Shown here: piece after piece, positions 36,201 through 45,500 of the stretch | Layout of the letters: each line of letters begins with the position of its first letter | Numbering within the stretch: position 1 is the stretch's first letter | DNA from: a virus | Length of the DNA stretch: 64,000 bases | Strand: one strand, 5' to 3' | IMG/VR virus record: IMGVR_UViG_3300042540_001929 | Location: 48,746 to 112,745 of that record | Notes under the pieces: generated by a model | What the model saw: only the letters and a program-made list of their open reading frames with translations | Told to the model about the DNA's origin: nothing | Database searches by the model: none | Made by a program: the position numbers and the translations under genes

Positions 36201-37265
36201 CTAACCGTAACTAAAGCTTATTCTCTTTTAATTACCGGTTCTCAGTTTGGATTTTTGAACATTTTTACTTCAGTTCCACACAACTACGTTTCGGGTCAAG
36301 GTGTTTATCTAGGTGGTTTCATGCCCGAAATAAACTCCAATTGGAATATTATTATTCCATCAGGTTCAACTGGATATTCTTTTCAAATCCCTTATATTTT
36401 GGGACCAACTGCAGGAGTTGGTTTAACGGGTGGACCTGGTTCTATAGCCGGAGCAACCGCATACTTTGTTGATCCTTCTGTGTGGAACAGTCAGACGGTT
36501 ACTGGAAGCGGGAATATATCGGTATCCATTAATAATCGTGTCGTGGGGGCTACATCTTCTGGATCCAATTTGCAAGCAACTGTGAATTCTATCGTTCAGC
36601 AAATAAATTCGGTTGTAACTCAGCCAGACTACTTTGCACAGACTTTTAACCCAACATCCATCCCAGCAGTTGTAAACCTAGTGTCTGACGTTGATTCTGG
36701 AAATATAGGAAATGGAGATTCTTTGAGTGTTTCTGTTACCGGATCACTTCAGGTCGTTTCCGTTGATCCTTTTCTTTCTGGTGGTATAACTGGTTCTTCT
36801 TCTTTTGTAGAATGGAGTCCATTATCAGGAGAATTCCCAGTTGAATCTTTGAAGTATTACGGAACGAAAAATTTGAACTGGAACACTTTCAACCAGTCAA
36901 CTTGGGATGAGGCATACGCCCACGGATGGTACGATTTAGAATATCAAAATGGTTGGCTTGGCGGATTTGAGATTCATTCTATGCAACTTGGTGACAATGT
37001 TAAAATTAGTACCGGCAATGAGACTTTTCCGTTTCCTGTTGGTGTTACTTTTTCTGGTCCTAGTCCGCTTACTTTAAATGAAGTGGCAAACCAATTGAAT
37101 TCATCAGAAGACACTCACATTACAAATTTCTACTATAGGGTAATTCCTTCTTCTTCCGGAAATGAATCTCCAACAACTGGACCCACACAAACACAATTTA
37201 CCTCTTTCCCTGTGTTAGTGGTAACTTCTCCAACTCCGCCAACAGTACTTACTCCTTGCTCGTAG
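33237..37265 (+). CDS. Large baseplate wedge protein, gp7-like
   Basis: This 1342-residue protein has a beta-rich N-terminal region and, at about residues 290-400, a conserved-looking core with I-A-E-I-L-F-Y-G-E-I-I-G-E-D-S-R-L, E-K-R-K-E-L, G-S-Y-K-G-L-I-G-A-L-K-F-F-G-Y and L-R-I-K-E-Y-W. This pattern occurs in the large wedge protein of T4-like baseplates. The C-terminal half is made of beta-sandwich-like modules (Gly/Ser/Thr/Asn-rich), including a segment with many aromatic residues near 900-960. It ends in a Pro/Thr-rich tail. Order after gp25 and gp6 supports the assignment; the exact T4 counterpart is inferred. Confidence 0.6.
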   Translation: MTGLDLKFFNKRGDPLNFEYVGPTASGPLTATFNYLSDPTTTTPTSGFMSLLDLSSNTIYLSDTDQSGFSIVPWFNSIVTALTEGTKVMLTFTYYPAQTLVCVISAATISSGVVTLTSAQILGSPFISSGTPVTCDTKYENLSGGYYRGSIFFDEVSAGLYENEQLFIVQQFKDTSTSNLFLGFPHTGATGSANSPFWRTRWENSTYGDVDVSNIIFTYQIVENDPDIDGLPSILNFQNLAVPIIQNSGDVYSGGYIQTPESGTPSKALQINIGLNSGDVASNIYERKLVIEDITYGIESPYKIAEILFYGEIIGEDSRLDVLTQNLGRAFFGTDSVILKNHDPNEILPNYVEINEKRKELMVAGEEIFPYIGSYKGLIGALKFFGYQDLRIKEYWLNLNFNKVKLQPLQQNQEFLDNYGNTLFPNQQSMIADVLDNPNTGKYRLIQTYGPNDDGEYVLDISGEETLVPSRTYKKTALFGLYYDIVRANDELDPYGYPITQETFSFTQEEVLLKLFALMQRLKQSYLPLNARIVDITGEGVYFNIYNTKEWTDFLDRSDIESGNNVDFIANPDFGFIEDLRAFGIRQDPYGIQAPMNYNDVIDINVTVAGPSGNVFRFSDATGTSTSLFQASGNNPTLNLNLGKTYNFNLITPGYDFYLTTQSNLSQIDPLGVENNGASGGTVSLEVNPQEQTNLYYYSSVNTSLLNGQIILSPSPISDFGNTVAPLTNNQNYTGQQNSAMQTAIANFYYFKENGQLQFLGDSSQDPIQFVDPSTGQLYVNPIGMPLILELAVDRWVWDEMGQSWNSLNLPTFTTQPTALTWDTIDFSAYNEIEWIIQKSSTQPGTGYFYSFRGNILDFNKLAHFLPFTGQYDVTCLLYDSFNFVNRKIKKTAVTVSPKEITLDAWTRYRENELYIWEQTIRDWDSYQSIWEYPAEGKTENEVAKEIPPEILNFAVYGNNGNQVQNLQVFASTPAVGASGNFTISQNVLTVTKAYSLLITGSQFGFLNIFTSVPHNYVSGQGVYLGGFMPEINSNWNIIIPSGSTGYSFQIPYILGPTAGVGLTGGPGSIAGATAYFVDPSVWNSQTVTGSGNISVSINNRVVGATSSGSNLQATVNSIVQQINSVVTQPDYFAQTFNPTSIPAVVNLVSDVDSGNIGNGDSLSVSVTGSLQVVSVDPFLSGGITGSSSFVEWSPLSGEFPVESLKYYGTKNLNWNTFNQSTWDEAYAHGWYDLEYQNGWLGGFEIHSMQLGDNVKISTGNETFPFPVGVTFSGPSPLTLNEVANQLNSSEDTHITNFYYRVIPSSSGNESPTTGPTQTQFTSFPVLVVTSPTPPTVLTPCS

Positions 37266-37303
37266 AATTAAGATAAATAAAGAAAAATTCCAAATAAAAT
37301 AAA

Positions 37304-40300
37304 ATGCCAGTTAGAATTACAGGAAATCAAACGAGTGTTTGCGATTTGTGGGCTGGGACCACCATAATTTGGGCTCAGGAACCAACTTTCAATGGAATTA
37401 CTGGTGGAACACAAATATCGGAAGACGAGCAAGGACTCTCTGTATTTAATGGCGGAAATTCCGATTGGGCTTTTAAAGAATATCCAGGAGTAACTGGCGA
37501 TAAAACAATCATAATTAATATCAGTACCGTTGGTATTGTAAATCAAGATCCGATAGATTGTTCTGCTCCAGAACCACCTACACCATCTCCATCATTAAGT
37601 CCAACACCAACTCCAACTCTAACTTCAACACCTACGCAAACCCCTACCCCCACAACTACTCAAACTTCAACTCCTACAACCACATCCACTAATACACCTA
37701 CTCAAACTTCAACTCCTACAACCACATCCACTAATACACCTACTCAAACTTCAACTCCTACAACCACATCCACTAATACACCTACTCAAACTTCAACTCC
37801 TACAACCACACCCACTAATACACCTACGCAAACTCCAACTCCTACTTCTTCAGCAACACCTACGCAAACTCCAACTCCTACAACCACACCCACTAATACA
37901 CCTACGCAAACTCCAACTCCTACTTCTTCAGCAACACCTACGCAAACTCCAACCCCTTCATCCACTCCATTTGCAGATCCAACTGTTTTATTTGCAGGAG
38001 TTTATACACCCAACGAATCTGTTTGGTGTGTTGGAAGGAATTTAACTGTTTTCAGTGATGGTGTTTGGTCAGTTTATGATTCATCAAATTCGGCTGTTCC
38101 ATCCAATTCACCTTGGTACCTAGATACAAGGTCAATTTCGATTGATACCAACGACACCAAATGGGTTGGATGTGCAGTTTCATCTGCTACATCACAGGTA
38201 TTAATATTTTCCGTAGAAGGACCCAATGCTGCTACCGGTTCTTCTTGGAATTTGAGTGAATTTAATTTAGGATCCCCGAATTGGGAGGTTCCTTTAATTT
38301 ATGCAAGTCCATTTGGTCAAGAAATTTTAGCAGTAATTTCTCCCTTGAACGGAGGAGTTCCAACTGGAGCTACGTGCAATCCTGGTCCAACTGGAGGATA
38401 TCTTTGGAAATATAACAAGATAACAGAAAAATGGCAAGAGGTTTCTCCTGGATATGTTTGGCCAACAATTCATGACATCAAGGCGAAGGGAGAGGGTGGT
38501 ACAGATTGGTCTTATTATATTGCAACGGACGAGGGGCTTCAAATTATCAACTCTGGAACTTTAATACCTCAAAATTTGCAGGACGGGACTATCTACCTGC
38601 CTGAATTGAAAAAAATCAGTAAATTCAACTCCTCGTTAAATTCAGAAAGGGTCTATTCTGTAGATTTTGACGAGAATGGTAATTACTGGTTGGGAACAGA
38701 AGATGGATTAACATATTGGGATGGCCAAAAGTTTTACAATTGGGCAGTTCCAGTTGTCTTGCCTGTGACCAAGGTTGTTTCAGTACCCTATGGACACGTG
38801 TTTTTCCGATGTGGGAATCCACAATCGAATCCGCCAACTACCAATGGATTCTATCATTTCAATGGGGTTAATTTTACACACTATGATTCTTCAAATTCTG
38901 GATTACCATCGGATATTGTTGTAGATTTTGATGTGGCAACGACTAAATCAATTGAAAATTCAATTACCACTTATCCCTACAATCTTTGGATCATTTCAGG
39001 AAACAATATTGTTTTATTCGATTATGTATTACCTCACGTGTATGCTTCCAGTAATTTCGAAGGAACCACTGGATGGAATTTTTTAAGCTACACCCCTTCA
39101 CCTACTGGGGCAACCTCAAGTCAAGTACTTCTGCCTAAAGTTCAGAAGTACAATTGGGTTTATCCTTCTTGGCAAGGATATGATAATGCAGACTTGGCCC
39201 TAAACCATCCTGGAATGGATCCTAGAAATTTATTTTTGACTACAAATTTTAAATCTATAGCCAATGGAGAAGCAGGAAACCAAAACTATTGGAACTGGGG
39301 TCAAACCACAACTTATGAGCAGCAAATCCAAGCACAAGAAATTCCAGATTATTCTTGGATGATTGGAATTACATCCTCTCCTTCTACATCACAAACAGTT
39401 GTGGTTACATCAACCACTAGATATGGAAATTTGAATGTTTTAGGTGGATATTCTAACGAACAATTTATAAACTTTGGTCCATCTAGCAACACTGAAGAAT
39501 CATACATATTTGAAAATCCAAATTTTTCTGGAGCAACTGGGGAAGTTGGATTTTTAACTTTTTACACCGATAAAGGACAGGTTCAGGGAGTTATACCTTT
39601 CCGCGGAGGAAGAACTAGAATTTTGGATGTCAAACCTTCATTCGATGGAAACTCGTTGATCGTAGCTGGGAAATTCACTTCTTATTTGGAAGCAGGAGAA
39701 TTTGTTTGGAATACAAGATTCCCAAATGCTGCTGATTTGACCATAACTGGTGTTACCGGACCTACTGGAGGTCCAATTGGATTCTCGAATTTGTCAACAC
39801 CTGGAATAACTGGAAGTTTTGATTATCCATGGATTTTGAATGGACCTACCTCTGGAACCGGTGCGTACATTCCAGATCCAGGTTTGCTTTACGATGAACC
39901 AGCCTATTTTATAGCAGAAGTTGATTTCGATCTGGGGGATCAATGCAGTTATGGGGGAATTGATTTTGCCACCCAGTCTTTACAGTCTAGATTCAATTTG
40001 AAAAAATTTAGATATTTCCCTGCAATTGATTCTGCGAATAACCCCATATCCGGTCCTACTGGTTTTTACCCTATTGGTATAGGAGTAAGCGGAGGAACGG
40101 AATTATCCATCTCGCAAAATTCAATTCGTCTCATGAGCAATTTCATTGGAGGATATTCCACATTGAAAAATGATTATTCGAACGAAGGAGATTTGCCTGT
40201 TTCACCTGAATTTATTTTTAGTCCAATTCAAAATAACACATATTTACCAAGTGCATTTGTATTGGAAATGAATTCAGAATTTTCTTTGATTAATGCAAAA

Positions 40301-41629
40301 GTAATAGGAATGACGGGAGCTGGTTCTTTTGCTGATTCTCTTGTTAGTCTTCCCAACTCCCAAACTTTTCTAACCTCTGGAACATCCACCCATGATGTTA
40401 ATTTTGGTGGAATTACCATTTCTCATCCATCCGGAGCAACTGGATTTTCTTATCCTTGGGTTTTGCTTTCTAATTCAAATTTTGAAGGAATAACTGGTGC
40501 ATTTGTACGTAACTATCAAATAAATAATTCTAACTATCACACAGGTTGGCACAAAACAATTAGAGCTTTTAATAGCACATCGACCTACTACACCGCTTTC
40601 TTGTTTACAGGAGATGCTCTTATAGAAGGCGGAGGAACTAACGAAATTGTATCTGGGGTTTCTGGAGCACTTCAGGGTGGGATCTTATCCATTTCACCAG
40701 GAGGAAAAATTCAATCTGAATCAAATTTCGAAATTCTTCCTTCTTCTTACGAAGATGTTTATGTTACAAGAATTACAGAAGTTCAGGGATTAAGAGGAAA
40801 TGGTGATTATTATCTTTCGGTGAATTATCCTTTACAACCTGGAGTAACAGGAAGCGGAAATTTAATTCAAAAAAGAAACATATCTGGAACATTTATCGAT
40901 TCTTTTTCCACCTTTGAACCTGGGCAAACCGGAACACAAAATGAATTATTTTTCACAGTTTCTCCTGATTTGAATATTTTCATAACAGGAACAAATCAAG
41001 GTTTGACTGGCCCGACGGGTTTACCATATCCCTCTTCTAATTTTTCACCGTTCGTTTCTTTCCTTGAAAGCTATAAACCCCCATTGGGAGTAGACGAAGG
41101 AAATATCATATCCCGTGCGGGATCGGGAGCGTGGACTTGGGTAGATGTTCACAATTCGGACAACAGTCTTTATGTTCCAATGTTATCCACAGTTTTCTTT
41201 TCTAATTATGCCTCTGAAATTTTTGGAAAACAAAACAACCGATGGATTCTAAGCAATGCCAGAACTGGGGAGGTAATTTTAGATGTTAAATTTACACCAT
41301 ATTTTATTTACACATTTACAGAGTCAGATTATTATACCATACAAAATACTGTCGAGGATTCGGCTGGAAATGTTTACCAAGTTTCAAAACCTGCCTTTGT
41401 GTCTGTGGTTAATCAATCTATACCAAGAGCCAATGATCCCAACCCATTGCTCGTTAATTCTGCAGACTACGGATACGTTGCTCCTGGTAGAGACTTCGAA
41501 TCCCAATATGCAGATTTAGACAGACAAATTTTAGAAGACCAAATTATAATTAGATCTCAGAATGTTTCAAATTATGGGTCTGGTCTTAAATTAACAGACG
41601 ATCCAAATTCGACTTTTATAGGAAACTAA
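37304..41629 (+). CDS. Tail fibre or adhesin with Thr/Pro linker and propeller
   Basis: This 1441-residue protein has a small N-terminal domain (1-85), a Thr/Pro/Gln/Ser linker (about 88-222) and a large beta-rich remainder. Residues about 320-560 show propeller-type repeats such as F-D-E-N-G-N-Y-W-L-G-T-E-D-G-L, the Reg_prop pattern of two-component-regulator beta-propellers. The rest has many G-P-T-G and G-A-T-G turns. N-terminal virion anchor, flexible stalk and binding head is the reading suggested. It is the last gene of the baseplate operon, directly abutting the convergent phoH gene. Receptor unknown. Confidence 0.6.
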   Translation: MPVRITGNQTSVCDLWAGTTIIWAQEPTFNGITGGTQISEDEQGLSVFNGGNSDWAFKEYPGVTGDKTIIINISTVGIVNQDPIDCSAPEPPTPSPSLSPTPTPTLTSTPTQTPTPTTTQTSTPTTTSTNTPTQTSTPTTTSTNTPTQTSTPTTTSTNTPTQTSTPTTTPTNTPTQTPTPTSSATPTQTPTPTTTPTNTPTQTPTPTSSATPTQTPTPSSTPFADPTVLFAGVYTPNESVWCVGRNLTVFSDGVWSVYDSSNSAVPSNSPWYLDTRSISIDTNDTKWVGCAVSSATSQVLIFSVEGPNAATGSSWNLSEFNLGSPNWEVPLIYASPFGQEILAVISPLNGGVPTGATCNPGPTGGYLWKYNKITEKWQEVSPGYVWPTIHDIKAKGEGGTDWSYYIATDEGLQIINSGTLIPQNLQDGTIYLPELKKISKFNSSLNSERVYSVDFDENGNYWLGTEDGLTYWDGQKFYNWAVPVVLPVTKVVSVPYGHVFFRCGNPQSNPPTTNGFYHFNGVNFTHYDSSNSGLPSDIVVDFDVATTKSIENSITTYPYNLWIISGNNIVLFDYVLPHVYASSNFEGTTGWNFLSYTPSPTGATSSQVLLPKVQKYNWVYPSWQGYDNADLALNHPGMDPRNLFLTTNFKSIANGEAGNQNYWNWGQTTTYEQQIQAQEIPDYSWMIGITSSPSTSQTVVVTSTTRYGNLNVLGGYSNEQFINFGPSSNTEESYIFENPNFSGATGEVGFLTFYTDKGQVQGVIPFRGGRTRILDVKPSFDGNSLIVAGKFTSYLEAGEFVWNTRFPNAADLTITGVTGPTGGPIGFSNLSTPGITGSFDYPWILNGPTSGTGAYIPDPGLLYDEPAYFIAEVDFDLGDQCSYGGIDFATQSLQSRFNLKKFRYFPAIDSANNPISGPTGFYPIGIGVSGGTELSISQNSIRLMSNFIGGYSTLKNDYSNEGDLPVSPEFIFSPIQNNTYLPSAFVLEMNSEFSLINAKVIGMTGAGSFADSLVSLPNSQTFLTSGTSTHDVNFGGITISHPSGATGFSYPWVLLSNSNFEGITGAFVRNYQINNSNYHTGWHKTIRAFNSTSTYYTAFLFTGDALIEGGGTNEIVSGVSGALQGGILSISPGGKIQSESNFEILPSSYEDVYVTRITEVQGLRGNGDYYLSVNYPLQPGVTGSGNLIQKRNISGTFIDSFSTFEPGQTGTQNELFFTVSPDLNIFITGTNQGLTGPTGLPYPSSNFSPFVSFLESYKPPLGVDEGNIISRAGSGAWTWVDVHNSDNSLYVPMLSTVFFSNYASEIFGKQNNRWILSNARTGEVILDVKFTPYFIYTFTESDYYTIQNTVEDSAGNVYQVSKPAFVSVVNQSIPRANDPNPLLVNSADYGYVAPGRDFESQYADLDRQILEDQIIIRSQNVSNYGSGLKLTDDPNSTFIGN
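37658..37903 (+). repeat. 42-bp Thr/Pro coding repeats
   Basis: Four nearly identical 42-bp units start at 37658, 37700, 37742 and 37784 and encode T-Q-T-S-T-P-T-T-T-S-T-N-T-P. A longer alternating block of related units follows to about 37950. DNA identity is high, so the array is probably young and prone to length change. Confidence 0.9.
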
Positions 41630-42331
41630 TTATTTAGGTTTTGTGTTTCCCGTTACGCCCACAAGTTTGTATTTCCATTGTTCGTATCTCCTAACTATTT
41701 CTTTCAGAATTTTGCTCCGAACAATATCCTCTTCGGCAAAACGAAATTCCCCAACTCCTGAAATTCCTCTGACTAGTTCTACAAAGATGGGTAAAGCTAC
41801 CTTTTCATATGCTATATCGTGCTGTGTTATGTCTCCAGCTACTAAAACTTTAGATCCTTCTCCAACTCTAGAAATATAAAGCATGAGTTGTTTCATGTCG
41901 CAATTTTGGGCCTCGTCTAAAATCATCATGGATCTATCGAAGGTAGCACCTCTCATATAAGCCAAAGGTCTGAATTCGATAGTACGTTCTGAAATTAATT
42001 GTCCTAATTTTTCCTTTGAGATTATTTTCTCCATGGTGATTAAAAAACTTTCCATGAAAGGACTAATTTTTTCGCTAACATCTCCTGGTAAACTACCTAG
42101 CTTTTCTCCTGATTCTTGAATTGGTTTTGTAAAAATTATTCTTTCAATTTCTCCCCTTTGAACCATCTTTAAAGCTGCGTAGCATGCTGAAAAAGTTTTG
42201 GAAGAACCTGCAGGACCCCAACAAAATGTGATTGTATTTTTGAAAATGGTATCGCAATAATTTTTTTGTTTTTCTGTGAAATTTACATCGTAAAAATCTT
42301 TAGCTGTTAGTTTGCTTTTTGCTGTGGGCAT
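41630..42331 (-). CDS. phoH: PhoH-like ATPase
   Basis: This 233-residue protein is a PhoH-type P-loop ATPase. It has a Walker A-like loop at 39-46 (G-P-A-G-S-S-K-T), Walker B at 135-143 (M-M-I-L-D-E-A-Q-N) and a sensor strand L-V-A-G-D-I-T-Q-H-D (163-172), all in the family order. The Walker A loop has Ser where Gly normally precedes Lys. PhoH is widespread in phages; its role is unclear, with RNA metabolism or phosphate stress proposed. It is on the minus strand between two late operons, sharing a divergent promoter region with the plus-strand gene at 42385, and abuts the convergent fibre gene with no gap. Confidence 0.85.
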   Translation of the reverse strand: MPTAKSKLTAKDFYDVNFTEKQKNYCDTIFKNTITFCWGPAGSSKTFSACYAALKMVQRGEIERIIFTKPIQESGEKLGSLPGDVSEKISPFMESFLITMEKIISKEKLGQLISERTIEFRPLAYMRGATFDRSMMILDEAQNCDMKQLMLYISRVGEGSKVLVAGDITQHDIAYEKVALPIFVELVRGISGVGEFRFAEEDIVRSKILKEIVRRYEQWKYKLVGVTGNTKPK

Positions 42332-42354
42332 ATTTTAGTGTTGTGAATTGTTTT

Positions 42355-42362
42355 GATATATA
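42355..42362 (+). promoter_or_regulatory. Candidate late promoter, GATATATA, plus direction
   Basis: GATATATATTC lies 22 nt before ATG 42385. The same bases read on the other strand give a second motif for phoH. Confidence 0.55.
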
Positions 42363-42364
42363 TT
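42357..42364 (-). promoter_or_regulatory. Candidate late promoter, AATATATA, minus direction
   Basis: Read on the minus strand the sequence is GAATATATATC, 25 nt upstream of the phoH ATG at 42331. The two motifs overlap almost fully, so one site may serve two directions. Confidence 0.5.
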
Positions 42365-42384
42365 CAAAATTAAAATTTGAAATA

Positions 42385-43269
42385 ATGTCAACTGTTAGTA
42401 CAACCTCAATTTTAGGTTCAGATTCCATTTCAGCATCAAGAACAACCATCAATTCCAATTTTCTTCTTTTGCAAAATTGGATTAACCAGTATGTTGATGT
42501 ATTCGGAATAGATTCGGTGAATGGAATCCTGGATTTATCTGCCGCTTCTACTGGAAGAATTTCAGCTAAAACCGGTAAGTTCGATCAAATCATAGTCCCT
42601 GTAGGTGGAACAGCTTTAGCACAAATTAATTCCAACGGATCGAGTCAATTTGTGAGTGTTGCATCAACAACTTTAACTGCAAGCGGGGCCAGCATTTTCA
42701 ATGGGACTCTAACTTCAAATGGTACAGTTACATTTGGTTCAACCACAAATTTATTGGGAAGTAACAACCTTAGTGGAGCTTTTAATATATTACTTGGAGG
42801 TCATTTTGTAGGACAGAATACCATTTATGATTCTGGTGCAACTGCCGGACAGCCTTTCGCACAGCCTTCTTCTGGAGGAGGTGGAAGATCTTCTTCTTTG
42901 TCTGTTCCATACCAAATTACTGGAATAGAAGACGTGATTTATGCCCAGTGTGGACCCGGTTGGTACATGTCTGTAGGTACTACCGGTGCGTCGGGATCTG
43001 CTTTAGTAGCTGGAACTAGAATTACAATCGTTAATACTAGTGCCACTGGTGGATTTTTAGCTACTGGAGTTCAAAATTCTGGAGCCTATTATACTGGATT
43101 CAATACGGATGCTTCTTACGCCAACTTTCCATCTGCTGGTATAACGTGTGACTCTGGAAAACCTTATCAATCTGTTATTACTTTACAATGGGAGCCTAGA
43201 ATTTCCCAGGGAACTGGAACACAGCAAGGATCTTGGGTTGTACTTTCCTCTTCCAATATGACATTTTAA
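42385..43269 (+). CDS. Virion surface or fibre protein
   Basis: This 294-residue protein starts with a short helical segment (T-T-I-N-S-N-F-L-L-L-Q-N-W-I-N) of the kind that opens phage fibre proteins, then becomes Ser/Thr/Gly/Asn-rich with beta repeats (S-G-A-S-I-F-N-G-T-L-T-S-N-G-T-V). ATG 42385 is chosen from its spacing to the promoter-like motif; an upstream TTG/ATG frame extension would cross the promoter. It leads the operon of large virion proteins on the plus strand. A fibre or decoration role is inferred from composition. Confidence 0.55.
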   Translation: MSTVSTTSILGSDSISASRTTINSNFLLLQNWINQYVDVFGIDSVNGILDLSAASTGRISAKTGKFDQIIVPVGGTALAQINSNGSSQFVSVASTTLTASGASIFNGTLTSNGTVTFGSTTNLLGSNNLSGAFNILLGGHFVGQNTIYDSGATAGQPFAQPSSGGGGRSSSLSVPYQITGIEDVIYAQCGPGWYMSVGTTGASGSALVAGTRITIVNTSATGGFLATGVQNSGAYYTGFNTDASYANFPSAGITCDSGKPYQSVITLQWEPRISQGTGTQQGSWVVLSSSNMTF

Positions 43270-43277
43270 CAAAAAAT

Positions 43278-45488
43278 ATGGCTAAAACTCCTTTTATACG
43301 TCCATTACAAGTTCAAGGTGGTACCTTCTACGCCTTTTCTTCGGCTGCTGAAGATCTATCATTTACATTCAACAACTCTATAAATCAATTCAAGTTTTCG
43401 AAATTTGCCTTGTTGAATATCCCCAATATTGATTCCACAAATCCTCTTGGTAATACTTTGAAACTCAACGCTCCGGACAGTGCTTTTTTGGATAAAGCAA
43501 GTGGGGCAAACCAAATTATTACATCCAATCAAAACGTTAATTTTTCCCAGAGTTTTCAAAGTTATTGTTTGAATTTAGAAACCACTATTCTAAGCGGTAA
43601 CAATTATGATCAATCGTTAAAACAAAACGTTTCAGAAAGGGTTTTTTGGAAGTGGATAAAGGAATTAGGAGGAATAAGATTTCAGCCAGCTAATTCTTCA
43701 CAGGTAGTTTCGACTTTAGACCAAAATACTGTTTTGACTGTAAATGGATTGCCAGTAACTCAGAAAAGATATGTTGAAGGAGATCCATCCGGAGGAACCG
43801 GTTCTTATGGATTGACCGGAGCAACATACAATAGGGTAGTGCAGTACATTGGTAATTTAGACATTGTAAATTCAGTTAAGAATAACAATAACACTTACTC
43901 AGAGGTGTATGTGATGGTTCCAACCAAAGACGGTAATACTCCTACAGTTCTATTTAAAAATGTTGTCGACCAAAATTATCCGATGGATTTTGGGTGGACC
44001 AATAACCCACAAGATCCTTTAAATGACGAGTATCTGACCGGAAGATCATACAACGAATTCAACCCCAGTGGTTTGACAAATTTGGCTATTTTTGACTGTG
44101 ACGTTTTAGGATCACCTTCCGTAGAGTTCGAAAATACTTCCAATGGATCGACCGGTTCTGGAAATTGGTATTCCCCAAGAGCAATTGCTGATTCTTATTT
44201 TACTGATGCTACATTCACTAATCCTGCCGCTCAAATTTTAGAAAAATCATTTAACGGCGGAACCACTGGCAATGCATATCAAAAATACGTCAGAACAACT
44301 TTGGATTCTATCGGCATCGATTTTGATCCAAGTTCTTATCAACAGATCGTAAGTAATCCTGCTATTTCTACATTGGAGGAATTCAATGCTACTTCCGAAT
44401 CTACCGATTTTTCTTTCAATGCTGTTTTGATTTACTATGATGTTTATGATCCGGCAATTCCTGCCGATTCTGCCACCAATTTATACGGAGTTCTTTTTCT
44501 AGATGATGTACAAGATACTGGGATTGGAACTTCCGAAATTCCTGGATTCAAAAAATTTAAACCAAATCCTGTTACCAAGTTGAATGGTAACTCATTTGGA
44601 CTGAAGCTGAACATCAAATTTGACGTAGATATCGATCAAACTGGAGTAGAACAGGCAATAAACGATTATTCTCCTTTCTCACTGTCCATGTTTATGGATG
44701 CCATGAATGTTTTGCAAGATGCTTCAGGTACTTTGAATAACACTGCTGCCATTTATGCGAATTTGGAAGACCGGGTCAACGCTTTAGAAAATCTAGTTTT
44801 AACATCAGATACAACTTTCACATTCGATCAAAGGATTTCACAACTAGAAAATACATTGGCTGCAAATCAGGCTTTGTTCAATAATACTCAAGCCGTAATG
44901 GGATTAATCAACCAAAATTATGAGTTGATACGGGCAATTATTAACAATGAAACCTCAGTTGAAATTTCTTATAACTTAAATTTAATCAAACAGGGCCAGG
45001 GAATAATTGTTGATAGATCAGTTCCTAATCAACTAACGATTTCTAACAACAATCAAGATTATAACGTGGGGCCTAGGAAAGGAACGGTAACTTTACAGAA
45101 TAATTCCCCAAATAGAATTCCTCTCCTAACATTCGGTAACTATTACAAGCATGTCAACAATGGGGTTCCGATTACTTTGACCTCTGATTTGGTTATAAGA
45201 CTAGATGATTCTACTGTAAATTGGAAACTAGGTCAGATCATGAGATTTTGTTTTGGTGATCAAATTATACCTGGTAATTTCAATGTTAATTTCTTGACAA
45301 ATTCACAAGGTAAATATCCACTCTCTAACCCAACCCAAGTACCATATTCTACTTTAATTCTTTCTTTAACCAACAATGAATTTGCCCCGTATGATTTCAA
45401 ACCTGTTTTTGATATCATATGTGTAGATCCGGAAAATTTAATATTCCAGGTGGATCATGTTGGTAAAAGCATAACTAATAACTCGTAA
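43278..45488 (+). CDS. Virion structural protein
   Basis: This 736-residue protein is not recognised by family. The first 450 residues are beta-rich with Asn/Ser/Gly loops; residues about 490-560 form a helical segment (coiled-coil-like, D-R-V-N-A-L-E-N-L, R-I-S-Q-L-E-N-T-L) that could make a trimeric stalk, and a C-terminal beta domain follows. ATG 43278 is preferred because an earlier reading would overlap the previous gene by 37 nt. It lies 8 nt after that gene, in an operon of virion proteins. Confidence 0.55.
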   Translation: MAKTPFIRPLQVQGGTFYAFSSAAEDLSFTFNNSINQFKFSKFALLNIPNIDSTNPLGNTLKLNAPDSAFLDKASGANQIITSNQNVNFSQSFQSYCLNLETTILSGNNYDQSLKQNVSERVFWKWIKELGGIRFQPANSSQVVSTLDQNTVLTVNGLPVTQKRYVEGDPSGGTGSYGLTGATYNRVVQYIGNLDIVNSVKNNNNTYSEVYVMVPTKDGNTPTVLFKNVVDQNYPMDFGWTNNPQDPLNDEYLTGRSYNEFNPSGLTNLAIFDCDVLGSPSVEFENTSNGSTGSGNWYSPRAIADSYFTDATFTNPAAQILEKSFNGGTTGNAYQKYVRTTLDSIGIDFDPSSYQQIVSNPAISTLEEFNATSESTDFSFNAVLIYYDVYDPAIPADSATNLYGVLFLDDVQDTGIGTSEIPGFKKFKPNPVTKLNGNSFGLKLNIKFDVDIDQTGVEQAINDYSPFSLSMFMDAMNVLQDASGTLNNTAAIYANLEDRVNALENLVLTSDTTFTFDQRISQLENTLAANQALFNNTQAVMGLINQNYELIRAIINNETSVEISYNLNLIKQGQGIIVDRSVPNQLTISNNNQDYNVGPRKGTVTLQNNSPNRIPLLTFGNYYKHVNNGVPITLTSDLVIRLDDSTVNWKLGQIMRFCFGDQIIPGNFNVNFLTNSQGKYPLSNPTQVPYSTLILSLTNNEFAPYDFKPVFDIICVDPENLIFQVDHVGKSITNNS

Positions 45489-45500
45489 AATTCAAAAAAC

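Noticed and set aside
37272-37282. GATAAATAAAG before the propeller fibre gene as a T4-type late promoter
   Set aside because: Close to TATAAATA but not the form repeated in this genome; the gap is only 38 nt and the gene can be read from the operon promoter.
43233-43277. Upstream start for the 43278 gene
   Set aside because: Would overlap the previous gene by 37 nt and adds a poor N-terminus; ATG 43278 follows an A-rich leader.
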